Assembly (NCBI GenBank): GCA_009694195.1
Contig: SHVQ01000006.1
Location: forward strand, 31,263 to 95,262
DNA length: 64,000 nucleotides
Direction: 5' to 3'
Source of the DNA: Rhodospirillales bacterium
GTDB lineage: Bacteria > Pseudomonadota > Alphaproteobacteria > Rhodospirillales > SHVQ01
The translations under genes and the position numbers were made by a program. The notes under the pieces were generated by a model, which saw only the letters and a list, made by a program, of their open reading frames with translations, did not search any database and was not told the DNA's origin. Positions 1-8,632 of this stretch are shown piece by piece; position 1 is the stretch's first letter; every line of letters begins with the position of its first letter.

Positions 1-64
1 AGTTCGTGTTGACGGTCTTGCCGGTCAGAATCTCGTCGCCGGTGCAGAGAATTTCGATCCGCAT
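1..64 (-). CDS. cinA: CinA-like molybdopterin-binding domain protein, N-terminus only
   Basis: Partial gene cut by the left edge. On the minus strand an ATG at 64-62 opens a frame reading MRIEILCTGDEILTGKTVNT to the window edge. The GDEILTG pattern is the start of the MoaB/Mog-like domain of CinA (competence/damage-inducible protein, nicotinamide-nucleotide amidase family). It lies 11 bases downstream of the metallo-beta-lactamase-fold gene on the same strand, so the two may be co-transcribed. Only about 21 residues are visible, so a C-terminal amidase domain cannot be confirmed. Confidence 0.7.
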   Translation of the reverse strand, partial: MRIEILCTGDEILTGKTVNTN

Positions 65-75
65 GCGTGTCGAGG

Positions 76-960
76 TCAGGTTCCCCGGCCCCAGAGTCCG
101 CAATAACGCCTGACGACGAAGGGAAGGTTCTGTTCGTAGCCGGGGACACTCGCATATTTCTCGAGCTTCACTTCCTTTTCGGCCGCGTCCCAGCACTTGC
201 CCGCGCGCGCCGCTTCCCGCACCTCCGCCAACATATCCTGCAACATGGCCAGAAGATTCTGCACGTCCTGCTTGGTGCCGAGGCGGTCGCCCGGGGCCGG
301 GTGGCCGGGGATCAGCCACTTCCAATCCATCGCCAGCACGCGTTTCAGGGAGCCCTCCCACTCCAGCGGATAGGAATCGATCATCCCGCGGCCGGGAACC
401 GAGCCGACCGGGATGAAGTCGACGGCGAAGAGGATTTTCTGCTTCGGCAGGCGCATGACCAACGTCGAATCGGAGTGGTTGAGCCCGACGTAACTCAGCT
501 CGATGGTCGTGTCGCCGAGGGTGATGGTCCGCTTGCGTTGCAGGGTCTCGTCGGGCAACACGGTATGCGGATCCTTCAGTTGGGCAAGACGCTCCTTGGC
601 CCGCGTGTGCGCGACGAACGTGGCGCCCGCGTCCTTGAAGGGTTTGCCGCCGGCGATGTGGTCGTAATGGTGGTGGCTGTAGATGGCGTATTTGACCGGC
701 TGGCTCGTGATTTTCTTGATCTCGTCCAGATAAACCTGCGACGCCTCGCGGCGCACGTAGCCGATGGGGTCGGTCGCGATCACGCCTGCCGAGGTGACGA
801 CGAACATCGCCTGGTGGTTGAGGTAGCGGAAGATATAGACGTTGTCCGTGCCCTCGACCTTGGTGGTCGCGAAGATCGGCTGTGCCGGAGTTTGCGACCA
901 CGCCGGCGAAACGGCTGCCGTCGCGGCGCAGAGAAGAATCAATGCAGTGAAACGCAGCAT
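76..960 (-). CDS. Exported metallo-beta-lactamase-fold hydrolase
   Basis: 294 residues. The frame stays open upstream, but I chose the ATG at 960-958 because a strong ribosome site (GGAGGTGG) precedes it and it begins a clear signal peptide (hydrophobic residues 4-16, likely cleavage near 22 after WSQ). The zinc site is complete: H96, H98, D100 and H101 (HHHYDH), H162 (NHSDS), D181 (AVDF) and H220 (PGH). The mature enzyme should be a periplasmic di-zinc hydrolase. The substrate cannot be read; class B beta-lactamases, lactonases and SoxH/quinoprotein-relay-type proteins share this motif set. The divergently oriented neighbour is an aldo/keto reductase 142 bases away. Confidence 0.8.
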   Translation of the reverse strand: MLRFTALILLCAATAAVSPAWSQTPAQPIFATTKVEGTDNVYIFRYLNHQAMFVVTSAGVIATDPIGYVRREASQVYLDEIKKITSQPVKYAIYSHHHYDHIAGGKPFKDAGATFVAHTRAKERLAQLKDPHTVLPDETLQRKRTITLGDTTIELSYVGLNHSDSTLVMRLPKQKILFAVDFIPVGSVPGRGMIDSYPLEWEGSLKRVLAMDWKWLIPGHPAPGDRLGTKQDVQNLLAMLQDMLAEVREAARAGKCWDAAEKEVKLEKYASVPGYEQNLPFVVRRYCGLWGRGT

Positions 961-1102
961 ATCCACCTCCGAATTGAGCGCGTTACCATACGCTGAAATC
1001 CCGTCAACTGTCAGCAGAGACGCGGCTTGCGGATTGACTCCGGCAATCGACCAAGCACAAGATTTCTGCGCGTAGAGGATACAAAGGGACAGGGGGAAAG
1101 GC

Positions 1103-1948
1103 ATGGAGCAGCGTCGGTTCGGAGCTACGAAACGCGACGTTCCGGTCATCGGCCAGGGGACCTGGAGCATCGAGAAGGGAGCTCGCGCCAAGACGATCGC
1201 CGCATTGCGCCGGGGCTTCGATCTCGGGGCGACCCACGTCGACACCGCCGAAATGTACGGATCGGGCGCCGCGGAGCAGGTCGTCGCAGAGGCGATCCAT
1301 GGGCGGCGGGATGAGGTTTTCCTCGTCTCCAAAGTGCTTCCTGGAAATGCTTCGCGGAAAGGAACGATCGCGGCGTGCGAGCAGTCGCTCGCGCGCCTTC
1401 GGACCGACCGTCTCGATTGCTACCTGCTGCATTGGCGGGGCGAGCATCCTCTCGAAGACACGGTCGCCGCCTTCGAGCAGCTCAAGAAAACCGGCAAAAT
1501 CCTCTCGTGGGGCGTGAGCAACTTCGACGCCTCGGATTTGGAAGACGTCCGAAAGATCGCCGGCGCGGGGCAGTTCGTCTGCAACCAAGTCCTCTACCAT
1601 CTGAAGCAGCGGGCGATCGAGCACGCCGTGATTCCCTGGTGCGAGAAGCACGGCGTTGCCGTGGTTGCTTACAGCCCGCTCGGCAACGGCGGCTTTCCAG
1701 GCCCGCGCACGACCGGCGGCCGCGTTCTGAAGGACATCGCCGATCGGCACGGCGCGACGCCCCACCAAGTCGCGTTGCGATTTCTGGCGCGAAGGCCCAC
1801 TCTTTTTGCAATCCCCAAGTCTTCCAATCCCGAGCACGCGGCCGAGAACGCAGCGGCCGGAGATCTGAAATTGAGCGCGGCCGAGGTTGCCCGGATCGAC
1901 AAAGCCTTTCCGCGCGGGACGCGTCCGCGCGACCTTCCCACAGAGTAA
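1103..1948 (+). CDS. Aldo/keto reductase
   Basis: 281-residue cytoplasmic NAD(P)H-dependent carbonyl reductase. The AKR catalytic tetrad is present: D47 and Y52 (DTAEMYG), K77 (LVSKV) and H110 (YLLHW). The later SNF (about residue 146), the YSPLGNGGF loop and the IPKSSN cofactor motif fit the (TIM-barrel) AKR fold and NADP binding. GGGGGAAAGG lies just before the ATG. The sequence resembles the YeaE/DkgA-type group; the substrate is not determinable. It is monocistronic: a minus-strand gene ends 26 bases downstream. Confidence 0.85.
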   Translation: MEQRRFGATKRDVPVIGQGTWSIEKGARAKTIAALRRGFDLGATHVDTAEMYGSGAAEQVVAEAIHGRRDEVFLVSKVLPGNASRKGTIAACEQSLARLRTDRLDCYLLHWRGEHPLEDTVAAFEQLKKTGKILSWGVSNFDASDLEDVRKIAGAGQFVCNQVLYHLKQRAIEHAVIPWCEKHGVAVVAYSPLGNGGFPGPRTTGGRVLKDIADRHGATPHQVALRFLARRPTLFAIPKSSNPEHAAENAAAGDLKLSAAEVARIDKAFPRGTRPRDLPTE

Positions 1949-1973
1949 GTGCCGTCTCCGGAGCCTTCCGACG

Positions 1974-3167
1974 CTAAGAGATGACCGGCAGCTCGCGCGG
2001 CGCCCGCCTTGTCAGGAGTTCCGCGCCATCGGGGGTGATCACGACATTCTCCTCGTGCACGATCATCTTTCCCGGCTCGTATTCCATCCCGGGCTCGATC
2101 GTCAACACCATGCCGGCTTCGATGACGGTCCTGTCGCCCCGCATGTTGGACGGCGGCTCGGTCAGTTGCAGGCCGAGCCCGTGACCCATGCGCCCGACGT
2201 TGTTGCCGAGCGAGCCCGCGGCCTCGAGGATCGTTGCCATGGCGCGCCAGACGTCCTCAACGGTCGCCCCGGGCACCGCCGCCTTGATGCCGGCTTCCGT
2301 CGCGTCCCAGACCGCTTCGTGGACTTTTCTCGCCCGGTCCGCGACGCGGCCGATGGCGTAGTTCCGGTCGAAGTCGCAGAAGTAGCCGTCGTAGGTCGAT
2401 CCCGTGTCGATGAAGAGAATGTCGCCTTGTTCCAAGACGCGGTCGTGGGGCCCGCAGACGATCTGCGAAACGCCTCCTGGGCCTGATACGCCCGCGAGGT
2501 ACGGCGACGAATCGGCCCCGCGCTCGGCGAGATCGATGCGAAGCTTGCGGCAGGCATCGCGCTCGGTGTCGCCGGGCCTCACGATCCGCGGGAGCGCCGC
2601 ATAGGCGTCGCTCGCGATATGGCAGATGTGGCGGATGTGCTCGACTTCGGCCGGGGATTTGACCGCGCGTATCTTCCAGATGCACGGCGATCCGTCCGCG
2701 ATCTCGATCCCGGAGAGCCTGTCCCGGAGGGCGAAAAATTCGATCACGGGCATCCGCAGCGCCATTTCGCGGCCGAGCTCGGCGCCGATTCGCCCGAACG
2801 TCCGGGGCAGGCGCGAAAGCGCGTCGGCCAGGAGCGAGATCCCGTCGTCTTCCGGGCGGGGTGCCGGCCATGTGCGGATGTCCTTGACCGCCGTGAGAGC
2901 CATTTCCGGCGCGCCGATTTCCGGAATCACGGCGATCGGCCCGCCGGTCGCCGGCACAATCACGAACCATGGTCGTGTCGGGCTCTCCCAGAATTGTGTA
3001 TCGAACCCAGTGGTGTAGCGGATATTCGGCGGTGTCGTCAGGAGGAGGGCGTCAAACGAATGGCGGCGCATGATCTCCTGCGCCCGTGCGAGCCGTCCCT
3101 CGAACTCCGCCGGGCTGAACCCGCGCTTCGGGCGTCGGGCCTGCAAGGCCTTGTCACGAATATTCAT
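1974..3167 (-). CDS. M24 family metallopeptidase (Xaa-Pro peptidase-like)
   Basis: 397 residues from the ATG at 3167-3165 (GGAGA lies 7 bases upstream; a longer in-frame start at 3194 lacks one). N-terminal creatinase domain (about 20-160), then the pita-bread domain with all five metal ligands: D254 (FIDTG), D265 (CDFDR), H329 (GHGLG), E358 (TIEPG) and E372/E373 (HEENV). This is a competent dinuclear M24 enzyme, either a proline-specific aminopeptidase P-like dipeptidase or a related small-amide hydrolase. It differs from the two other M24 proteins in this window, which lack the aspartates. It converges on the aldo/keto reductase gene and diverges from the FAD/iron-sulfur gene. Confidence 0.8.
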   Translation of the reverse strand: MNIRDKALQARRPKRGFSPAEFEGRLARAQEIMRRHSFDALLLTTPPNIRYTTGFDTQFWESPTRPWFVIVPATGGPIAVIPEIGAPEMALTAVKDIRTWPAPRPEDDGISLLADALSRLPRTFGRIGAELGREMALRMPVIEFFALRDRLSGIEIADGSPCIWKIRAVKSPAEVEHIRHICHIASDAYAALPRIVRPGDTERDACRKLRIDLAERGADSSPYLAGVSGPGGVSQIVCGPHDRVLEQGDILFIDTGSTYDGYFCDFDRNYAIGRVADRARKVHEAVWDATEAGIKAAVPGATVEDVWRAMATILEAAGSLGNNVGRMGHGLGLQLTEPPSNMRGDRTVIEAGMVLTIEPGMEYEPGKMIVHEENVVITPDGAELLTRRAPRELPVIS

Positions 3168-3224
3168 TCGGCGGTCTCCATCGGAACATGCCAAGTTCCC
3201 TTTACCATTGATTCAGCGCTCAGG

Positions 3225-3236
3225 GGATACGTATCC
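3225..3236. promoter_or_regulatory. Perfect 12-bp palindrome between divergent genes
   Basis: GGATACGTATCC lies in the 179-base gap between the M24 gene (minus) and the FAD/iron-sulfur gene (plus). It could be a dimeric regulator site for either. A perfect 12-mer palindrome is expected several times by chance in 64 kb, so only the position makes it notable. Nothing else clear is seen in this gap. Confidence 0.25.
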
Positions 3237-3346
3237 GGTCGCTTCGGGGCCTTGCCAGGAAAGCCGCATCCCAATAGCCTGAACAATGTTGGGGACGGCC
3301 GAAGGGGGGCGGAGAATGCGCCTACTCTGTCGGAGCCGTTAAGGGC

Positions 3347-5740
3347 ATGTCAGAGAACTACAAGATCGCGGTCATCGGATCCGGGCCGAGCGGTATGAGC
3401 GCGGGTGGGCGCGCGGCGGAGCGTGGCGTTTCGCACGTCGTGCTCGAACGAAGCGATCACCTGTCCGATACCATCTACAAGTATCAGAAGGGCAAGCACG
3501 TGATGGCGACGCCCGAGGTGCTGCCGTTGCGAAGCAGCATGACCTTCGGGGCCGCCAAGCGCGAAACCGTGCTGGAAACATGGAACAAAGAGGCGCAGGG
3601 CCACAAGGTAAACGTCCGCTTCAACGCGCAGGTTACGGGGATTACGGGGGCCAAGGGCCGCTTCGATATCCTGATCAATAACAAAGAGACGATTACGGCC
3701 GAAAGCATCGTGATGGCCATCGGACTTCAAGGGAACCTCCGAAAGCTTGAGATCGAGGGCGCTGACTGGGACCGTGTCCAGTATCAGCTCGACGATCCCG
3801 AGGAATACGAAGACGAAAGGATCGTGGTAGTGGGCGCGGGCGACGCCGGCATCGAAAACGCAATCGCACTCGCGAAGCAGAACCGCGTTGTCATTATCAA
3901 TCGCCAGGGCGAGTTCGCCCGCGTCAAGGACGCCAATAAGGCGCTGATCGAGGCCGCCATCGAGAAGGGCGAAATCGAGTGCTTCTACAGCGCGACGCCG
4001 GCCCGGCTCACGCCGGGAGCGCTCGTGTTGGACGTGCCCCAGGGGCAGGCCACCGTCCAATGCGACCGGATTATCGCCCGGCTCGGAGCAATTCCGCCGC
4101 GCGCGTTCGTCGAGCGGGCGGGCATCGTGTTCCCGAGCAAGTCCCAGGAGGCCCTGCCCGAGCTGAGCCCCCAATACGAATCGAACGTGCCGGGTCTTTA
4201 TGTGATCGGCGCTCTGGGTGGCTATCCGCTGATCAAGCAGGCGATGAACCAGGGTTACGAGGTCATCGAGTTCATCCTCGGCAACAACATCAAGCCGGCC
4301 GACGAGCCTCTGTTGGAGCGTAAATTCGGCGCCCTTCTCCAACGCTACACCGTCGACCAGGTCATCGATCTCTTCCGCGAGAAGGTCCCGCTCCTCTCGG
4401 GTCTCACGGCCCTGCAATTGCGCGAGTTCCTGATCGACGGCACCGTCCATTTGAAGGCGCCGGGTGAGATCGTCTTCGAGCGCAATGACTACACGACCTC
4501 CCTCTACATGATCGTCGAGGGCAACGTGAACGTGCACGTCGACCCGAATGATTTTTCCGTCGTAAGGAGTCTCAAGGCCGGACAGTTCTTCGGGGAGCTG
4601 GGCATGATCGCCGGGCGCCGGCGCACGGCGTCAATTACCGCGGCCGATCAATGCCTGCTGATCGAATCTCCGGCGCGGACCATGATCAAGCTGATCAACT
4701 CGGTCGAGTCGGTGCGCCGCGCGGTCAATGACGAGGGCATGGCGCGGCAGATTCGCGCTTACCTGTCGCACGAGATTAAAGAGGCCGACTTGGCGGGCTT
4801 GATCAAAGGCGCCGATCGCCGGAGCTTCAAGGCGGAAACCGTCTTCTTCAACGAAGGCGACGAGTCCGACGGCGTGTACCTCATAACCCAAGGCTCGATC
4901 ACGGTCTCGCGCAACGTCGCCGGGAAGAACATCGTGCTCGCCTATGTGCCGGCGGGTCACTACGTGGGCGAGATGGGTGTGGTCGGCAATGCCCCCCGGG
5001 ATGCCACCATCCGCGCCGCCATCGATTCGAAGGCGATCTTCATTCCGAAGCCCGCGTTTCTCGATCTGATCGAAAAGCTTCCCTCGCTTCGACGCAGAAT
5101 GGAGGAAGAGTGGCTCCGCCGGTTGGCCCATAAAGCCAAGATGACGGCGCGGCCCGAAGCCGGAAGCATCATCCAGTTCCTGATCGAGCAAGGCGCGGGC
5201 GAAGCCACCGACATGCTTCTCATCGATGAGTCTCTTTGCATTCGCTGCAACAACTGCGAAATCGCCTGTGCGGAGACCCACGGGGGGACGTCGCGCCTCG
5301 ATCGGGAAGCGGGGCCGACGGTTGCGAACGTGCACGTGCCCACCTCGTGCCGCCATTGCGAAGACCCCCATTGCATGACCGAATGTCCCCCGGATGCCAT
5401 CCATCGTTCCCCCAATGGCGAGGTGTTCATCGACAGCACGTGCATCGGGTGCGGAAACTGCGAGCGAAACTGTCCCTACGGGGTGATCCACATGGCCGAA
5501 AAGGAACCCGCGAAGCCGGGGCTCCTCAGTTGGATGCTCTTCGGCATGGGCTCGGGTCCGGGGCAGGACAAGGCGCGGAAAAAAGACAAGAAGGACGGCT
5601 CCGAAGGGCCGAAGCTCGCGGTCAAATGCGACATGTGCAAGGACCAGAAGAGCGGCCCGGCATGCGTCGCGTCCTGCCCGACGGGCGCGGCCTTCCGTGT
5701 CAGTCCGGAGGCGTTTTTCTCCGGCCATCTGACCCGATAA
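3347..5740 (+). CDS. FAD/NAD(P) oxidoreductase fused to two cNMP-binding domains and a four-cluster ferredoxin
   Basis: 797 residues, no signal peptide, so cytoplasmic. Residues about 5-315 form a pyridine-nucleotide oxidoreductase: FAD loop GSGPSG (11-16), second Rossmann motif GAGDAG near 163, and the FAD-closing GLYVIGALGG. No CXXC redox disulfide is seen in this part, so it is not a thioredoxin-reductase-type enzyme. Two cyclic-nucleotide-binding domains follow (about 345-465 and 485-590; FGELGM and VGEMGV phosphate-cassette regions). Residues about 625-790 carry four cysteine quartets (CIRCNNCEIAC, CRHCEDPHCMTEC, CIGCGNCERNC, CDMC...CVASC), as in NrfC/DmsB-type 4x[4Fe-4S] subunits, with a Lys-rich insert before the last. 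Likely takes electrons from NAD(P)H, possibly gated by a nucleotide, and hands them to the membrane haem-b protein encoded next. First gene of the island. Confidence 0.85.
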   Translation: MSENYKIAVIGSGPSGMSAGGRAAERGVSHVVLERSDHLSDTIYKYQKGKHVMATPEVLPLRSSMTFGAAKRETVLETWNKEAQGHKVNVRFNAQVTGITGAKGRFDILINNKETITAESIVMAIGLQGNLRKLEIEGADWDRVQYQLDDPEEYEDERIVVVGAGDAGIENAIALAKQNRVVIINRQGEFARVKDANKALIEAAIEKGEIECFYSATPARLTPGALVLDVPQGQATVQCDRIIARLGAIPPRAFVERAGIVFPSKSQEALPELSPQYESNVPGLYVIGALGGYPLIKQAMNQGYEVIEFILGNNIKPADEPLLERKFGALLQRYTVDQVIDLFREKVPLLSGLTALQLREFLIDGTVHLKAPGEIVFERNDYTTSLYMIVEGNVNVHVDPNDFSVVRSLKAGQFFGELGMIAGRRRTASITAADQCLLIESPARTMIKLINSVESVRRAVNDEGMARQIRAYLSHEIKEADLAGLIKGADRRSFKAETVFFNEGDESDGVYLITQGSITVSRNVAGKNIVLAYVPAGHYVGEMGVVGNAPRDATIRAAIDSKAIFIPKPAFLDLIEKLPSLRRRMEEEWLRRLAHKAKMTARPEAGSIIQFLIEQGAGEATDMLLIDESLCIRCNNCEIACAETHGGTSRLDREAGPTVANVHVPTSCRHCEDPHCMTECPPDAIHRSPNGEVFIDSTCIGCGNCERNCPYGVIHMAEKEPAKPGLLSWMLFGMGSGPGQDKARKKDKKDGSEGPKLAVKCDMCKDQKSGPACVASCPTGAAFRVSPEAFFSGHLTR

Positions 5741-5797
5741 CAGGAGTGGCAAGGGGCCAGCTCCGTCGCATCGTTCAAAGCATCAACGGCGCATCCA

Positions 5798-6628
5798 ATG
5801 CAGGAATCGGTCCTCGTCTACCGCAACTTCCTCTATCTAAAAGTGAGCGCGGCAGCGGCGGGAGCATCCCTGTTCGCGTATGTCTGGCACACTCCGTTAG
5901 GCCAACCGAACGGCGGCACTTGGCTCGGGTACACCCTCGGCGTCGTGAGCCTCGGAATCGTCATCTGGCTTGCCTGGTACGGCATTCGCAAGCGGCGTTA
6001 CGGTGTCGGGCGGGCGCGCCTGGAGGACTGGCTCTCCGCGCATGTGTACCTCGGCCTTGCCCTCGTCGTGATCGCCACGCTGCACGCGGGGTTTCAAGTC
6101 GGCTGGAACGTCCACACGCTTGCTTATGTTCTCATGCTGCTCGTTATAGCGAGCGGTGCTTTTGGGATCTACACGTACGTCCGCATTCCCGGACTCATCA
6201 CCGCAAACAGGGCGGGGCTCACGCTCGAACAGATCATGGCGCTGATTGCGGAGCTGCACGAGGACTGCCGCAAAGTTGCGGTGACGCTCGGCGACGAAAT
6301 CAACGAGCTGGTTCAGCGCTCGGCGGAAGAGTCGCACATCGGGGGCAACGTATGGCAACAGCTGTCGGGCCGTGACCCGTTATGTCCGACCGCGGAGGCG
6401 CTTGTCCGTGTGCGCGCGATCGCTCGCGATCTCCCGCAGGCGCAGAGCGAAAACGGCCGCAAACTCGTCCTTTTGCTCGCGCGGCAGAGCGAGCTGCTCG
6501 GCCAAGCGCGGCGTGACGTGCGGTTCAAGGCGCTCATCGACGTTTGGCTGTTCGTCCACGTGCCGATGACACTCGCTCTGCTCGCCGCCCTCGCGGCGCA
6601 CGTCGTCTCCGTATTTTTCTACTGGTAG
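5798..6628 (+). CDS. Membrane di-haem b-type cytochrome
   Basis: 276 residues with about five membrane helices (roughly 12-30, 42-63, 80-98, 108-128, 246-274) and a soluble segment of about 115 residues between the last two. Two helices each carry histidines 13 residues apart, H82/H96 and H254/H268, the spacing that ligates two stacked haem b groups in cytochrome b-type quinone/electron-transfer proteins. I therefore read it as a transmembrane di-haem protein linking the cytoplasmic FAD/Fe-S protein with the periplasmic decahaem protein, possibly via the quinone pool. The family name is not recognised. It lies 57 bases after the previous gene and 9 before the next. Confidence 0.75.
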   Translation: MQESVLVYRNFLYLKVSAAAAGASLFAYVWHTPLGQPNGGTWLGYTLGVVSLGIVIWLAWYGIRKRRYGVGRARLEDWLSAHVYLGLALVVIATLHAGFQVGWNVHTLAYVLMLLVIASGAFGIYTYVRIPGLITANRAGLTLEQIMALIAELHEDCRKVAVTLGDEINELVQRSAEESHIGGNVWQQLSGRDPLCPTAEALVRVRAIARDLPQAQSENGRKLVLLLARQSELLGQARRDVRFKALIDVWLFVHVPMTLALLAALAAHVVSVFFYW

Positions 6629-6637
6629 GACAACCCG

Positions 6638-8359
6638 GTGGAAGCGCGGATCAGTTTTCTTACCCGACGCCGCAGCGGCACAACCGTCAGCCGCGATCAC
6701 GACGTCGTTTGCGAAGTCTTGCGGTTCGGGCGCAGCACGGAGAACGAGGTCCAGCTTCCCGATCCGCGCGTGCCGCTCTATCACGGCAGCCTGCATTTGC
6801 GGGGCGGGGGCCTCTTTTTCGAGGGCGCGAACCAAGCCAATACGCTGATCGATGGAAAGCTCACGCGGACCGCCCATGTCGACGTCGGTGCGCGGATGGA
6901 GCTCGGGCCCTATGAAGTGATAGTCATCGCGCCGGCCCCGGAAAAGGATGTCACGGTCACGGTGGAGCTCGTTCGCCCGCTCGCCGAGGGCATCGACCGG
7001 CTTAAAGCCCGCAGTTGTACGACGCTCGCCGACGCCGGCCTCGGCAAGCGACGAGCGGCGTGGGCTTTCACGATCGTGATTCTCGCGCTGTTTCTGGCAT
7101 GGCCGGTGGCCTATCATCTTTGGTCCCCATCCATGGCGCCTGAGGATATGACGCCGATGCGAGCCGCGGAAATGCAGGAAGCGGCGTGGTGGCCGCTGAT
7201 GCCCACGCTCGCGTGGAACAGCGGCGAAATCTCCGGTCCGCACAGGTTCATAGCCCACAGCTGCGCCACCTGCCATCAACAGGCGTTTACGATGGTGGAG
7301 GATCGGGCATGCGTCGCCTGCCACACGGATATCCGTCTTCACGCGGATCCGGCGAAGACGTCGTTTGCCGAGGTCCTGCAGGTGCGTTGCGAGTCGTGCC
7401 ACAAGGAACACGTGGGTCCCCGACCGATCGCCCGCAGCGATCAGAATTTCTGCGGCGGATGTCACGGGCGTCTGGCAGAGGCCTCCGGCAACGGAGCCCT
7501 CCTTAACGCGACCGACTTCAGCAAGAACCATCCCCAGTTTCGACCCTCTGTCGTCGTCGATGGGGCGACGGGAAAACGCGAACGCGTCGCGCTCGACCGA
7601 AATCGTTGGCCCGTCGAGCATTCGAACCTGACGTTTCCCCATGATCGCCACCTCAAGGCCGACGGCCTGAGGGTGCCGGGCCAAGATGCGCGCAAGGTCC
7701 TGGAGTGCCGCGATTGCCACCGCCCGGAGCCCGGCGGTGTCGGGATGACCAAGATCACCATGGAGCAACACTGCTCGTCCTGTCACCGCCTGCAATTCGA
7801 GCCGCTGGCGCCTCAGCGGGTGGTGCCCCACGCACAGCCGGCCGTGGTGGCTCGCGCGCTGGTCGAGTTCTATGCGGACATGGCGTTGCGGGGCGGTGCC
7901 GAATTCCCGGAAGCCCCGCCGAGCGTTCGCCGCCGCCCCGGCAGCCCGCTCAGCGAGCCCGCCCGCCACGAAGCGTTGGCCTGGGCCGAGGAAAAGGCGG
8001 CAAGCACGGCCGATTTCGTATTTTCCAAAGGCGTCTGCAACGGATGCCACGAGGTCTCGCGCGCCGAGACCGGCGGTGGAAGCCCCTGGCAGGTCAAAAA
8101 GGTAACGATCGCCGACCGGTGGATGCCGAAAGGCCTGTTTCATCACCGGCATCACGAAACGCTCGCCTGCACCACCTGTCATCAGGCCCCGACGTCTCAG
8201 TCGGCAAAGGACGTCCTGCTTCCCGGGATCGAGGTCTGTCGGGCGTGCCACGGCGGCGAAAAGGCCGCCAATCGGGTCCCCACCACCTGCATCGTCTGCC
8301 ATATGTTCCACCAGCCTCACCTCGGACCCATGCGACCGGAATTCGCCAAGGCGCCATAG
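6638..8359 (+). CDS. FHA domain-transmembrane-decahaem cytochrome c fusion
   Basis: 573 residues, starting at GTG 6638 (AGGA just upstream). Residues about 20-98 resemble an FHA domain (FGRSTENEVQL with G31, R32, S33, N36, and H49), but the usual SRxH is PLYH, so phosphothreonine binding is doubtful. A single helix (about 140-161) preceded by GKRR puts the FHA part in the cytoplasm and the rest in the periplasm. The periplasmic part has exactly ten CXXCH motifs: CATCH, CVACH, CESCH, CGGCH, CRDCH, CSSCH, CNGCH, CTTCH, CRACH, CIVCH, with many extra His as distal ligands. It is a periplasmic electron carrier anchored in the inner membrane, with a cytoplasmic sensor or docking domain. Confidence 0.85.
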   Translation: MEARISFLTRRRSGTTVSRDHDVVCEVLRFGRSTENEVQLPDPRVPLYHGSLHLRGGGLFFEGANQANTLIDGKLTRTAHVDVGARMELGPYEVIVIAPAPEKDVTVTVELVRPLAEGIDRLKARSCTTLADAGLGKRRAAWAFTIVILALFLAWPVAYHLWSPSMAPEDMTPMRAAEMQEAAWWPLMPTLAWNSGEISGPHRFIAHSCATCHQQAFTMVEDRACVACHTDIRLHADPAKTSFAEVLQVRCESCHKEHVGPRPIARSDQNFCGGCHGRLAEASGNGALLNATDFSKNHPQFRPSVVVDGATGKRERVALDRNRWPVEHSNLTFPHDRHLKADGLRVPGQDARKVLECRDCHRPEPGGVGMTKITMEQHCSSCHRLQFEPLAPQRVVPHAQPAVVARALVEFYADMALRGGAEFPEAPPSVRRRPGSPLSEPARHEALAWAEEKAASTADFVFSKGVCNGCHEVSRAETGGGSPWQVKKVTIADRWMPKGLFHHRHHETLACTTCHQAPTSQSAKDVLLPGIEVCRACHGGEKAANRVPTTCIVCHMFHQPHLGPMRPEFAKAP

Positions 8360-8404
8360 GGACTTAACTCCATCTTCGGTCGAGCGCCCGCGAGTCTTTG
8401 GGGG

Positions 8405-8432
8405 TTGCACGCGCCGCTGACTTTGTTATCGT
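8405..8432 (+). promoter_or_regulatory. Candidate sigma70-like promoter
   Basis: TTGCAC (8405-8410) and TATCGT (8427-8432) are separated by 16 bases in the 273-base gap after the FHA-decahaem gene. It would start a transcript for the small exported protein, the GlcG-like protein, the barrel and the LVIVD cytochrome. This is a visual match only. Confidence 0.3.
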
Positions 8433-8632
8433 GAAGCCGGTCCGTGACGCTCCGTGCGCGTCGCGGGCCCCGAGGCTGGGCGCCGCGTCCTGCGGCGGAA
8501 AAAACAGCGCCTCGTTGATCCAGGGGGGTACGGCTGAACCGAGTTCGCAAGAACGCTCGGCCACGATGTTTTCTGGCCTGGGGAGAAGCAATCGGACCGG
8601 TCGTTCGAACGATCGCGGTCGCGGCCGCCTTT

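Noticed and set aside
6380..8410. 676-codon minus-strand open frame opposite the FHA-decahaem gene
   Set aside because: It mirrors the real gene in a GC-rich region; its translation is Arg/His/Gly-rich and has no domain, while the plus strand has ten haem motifs.
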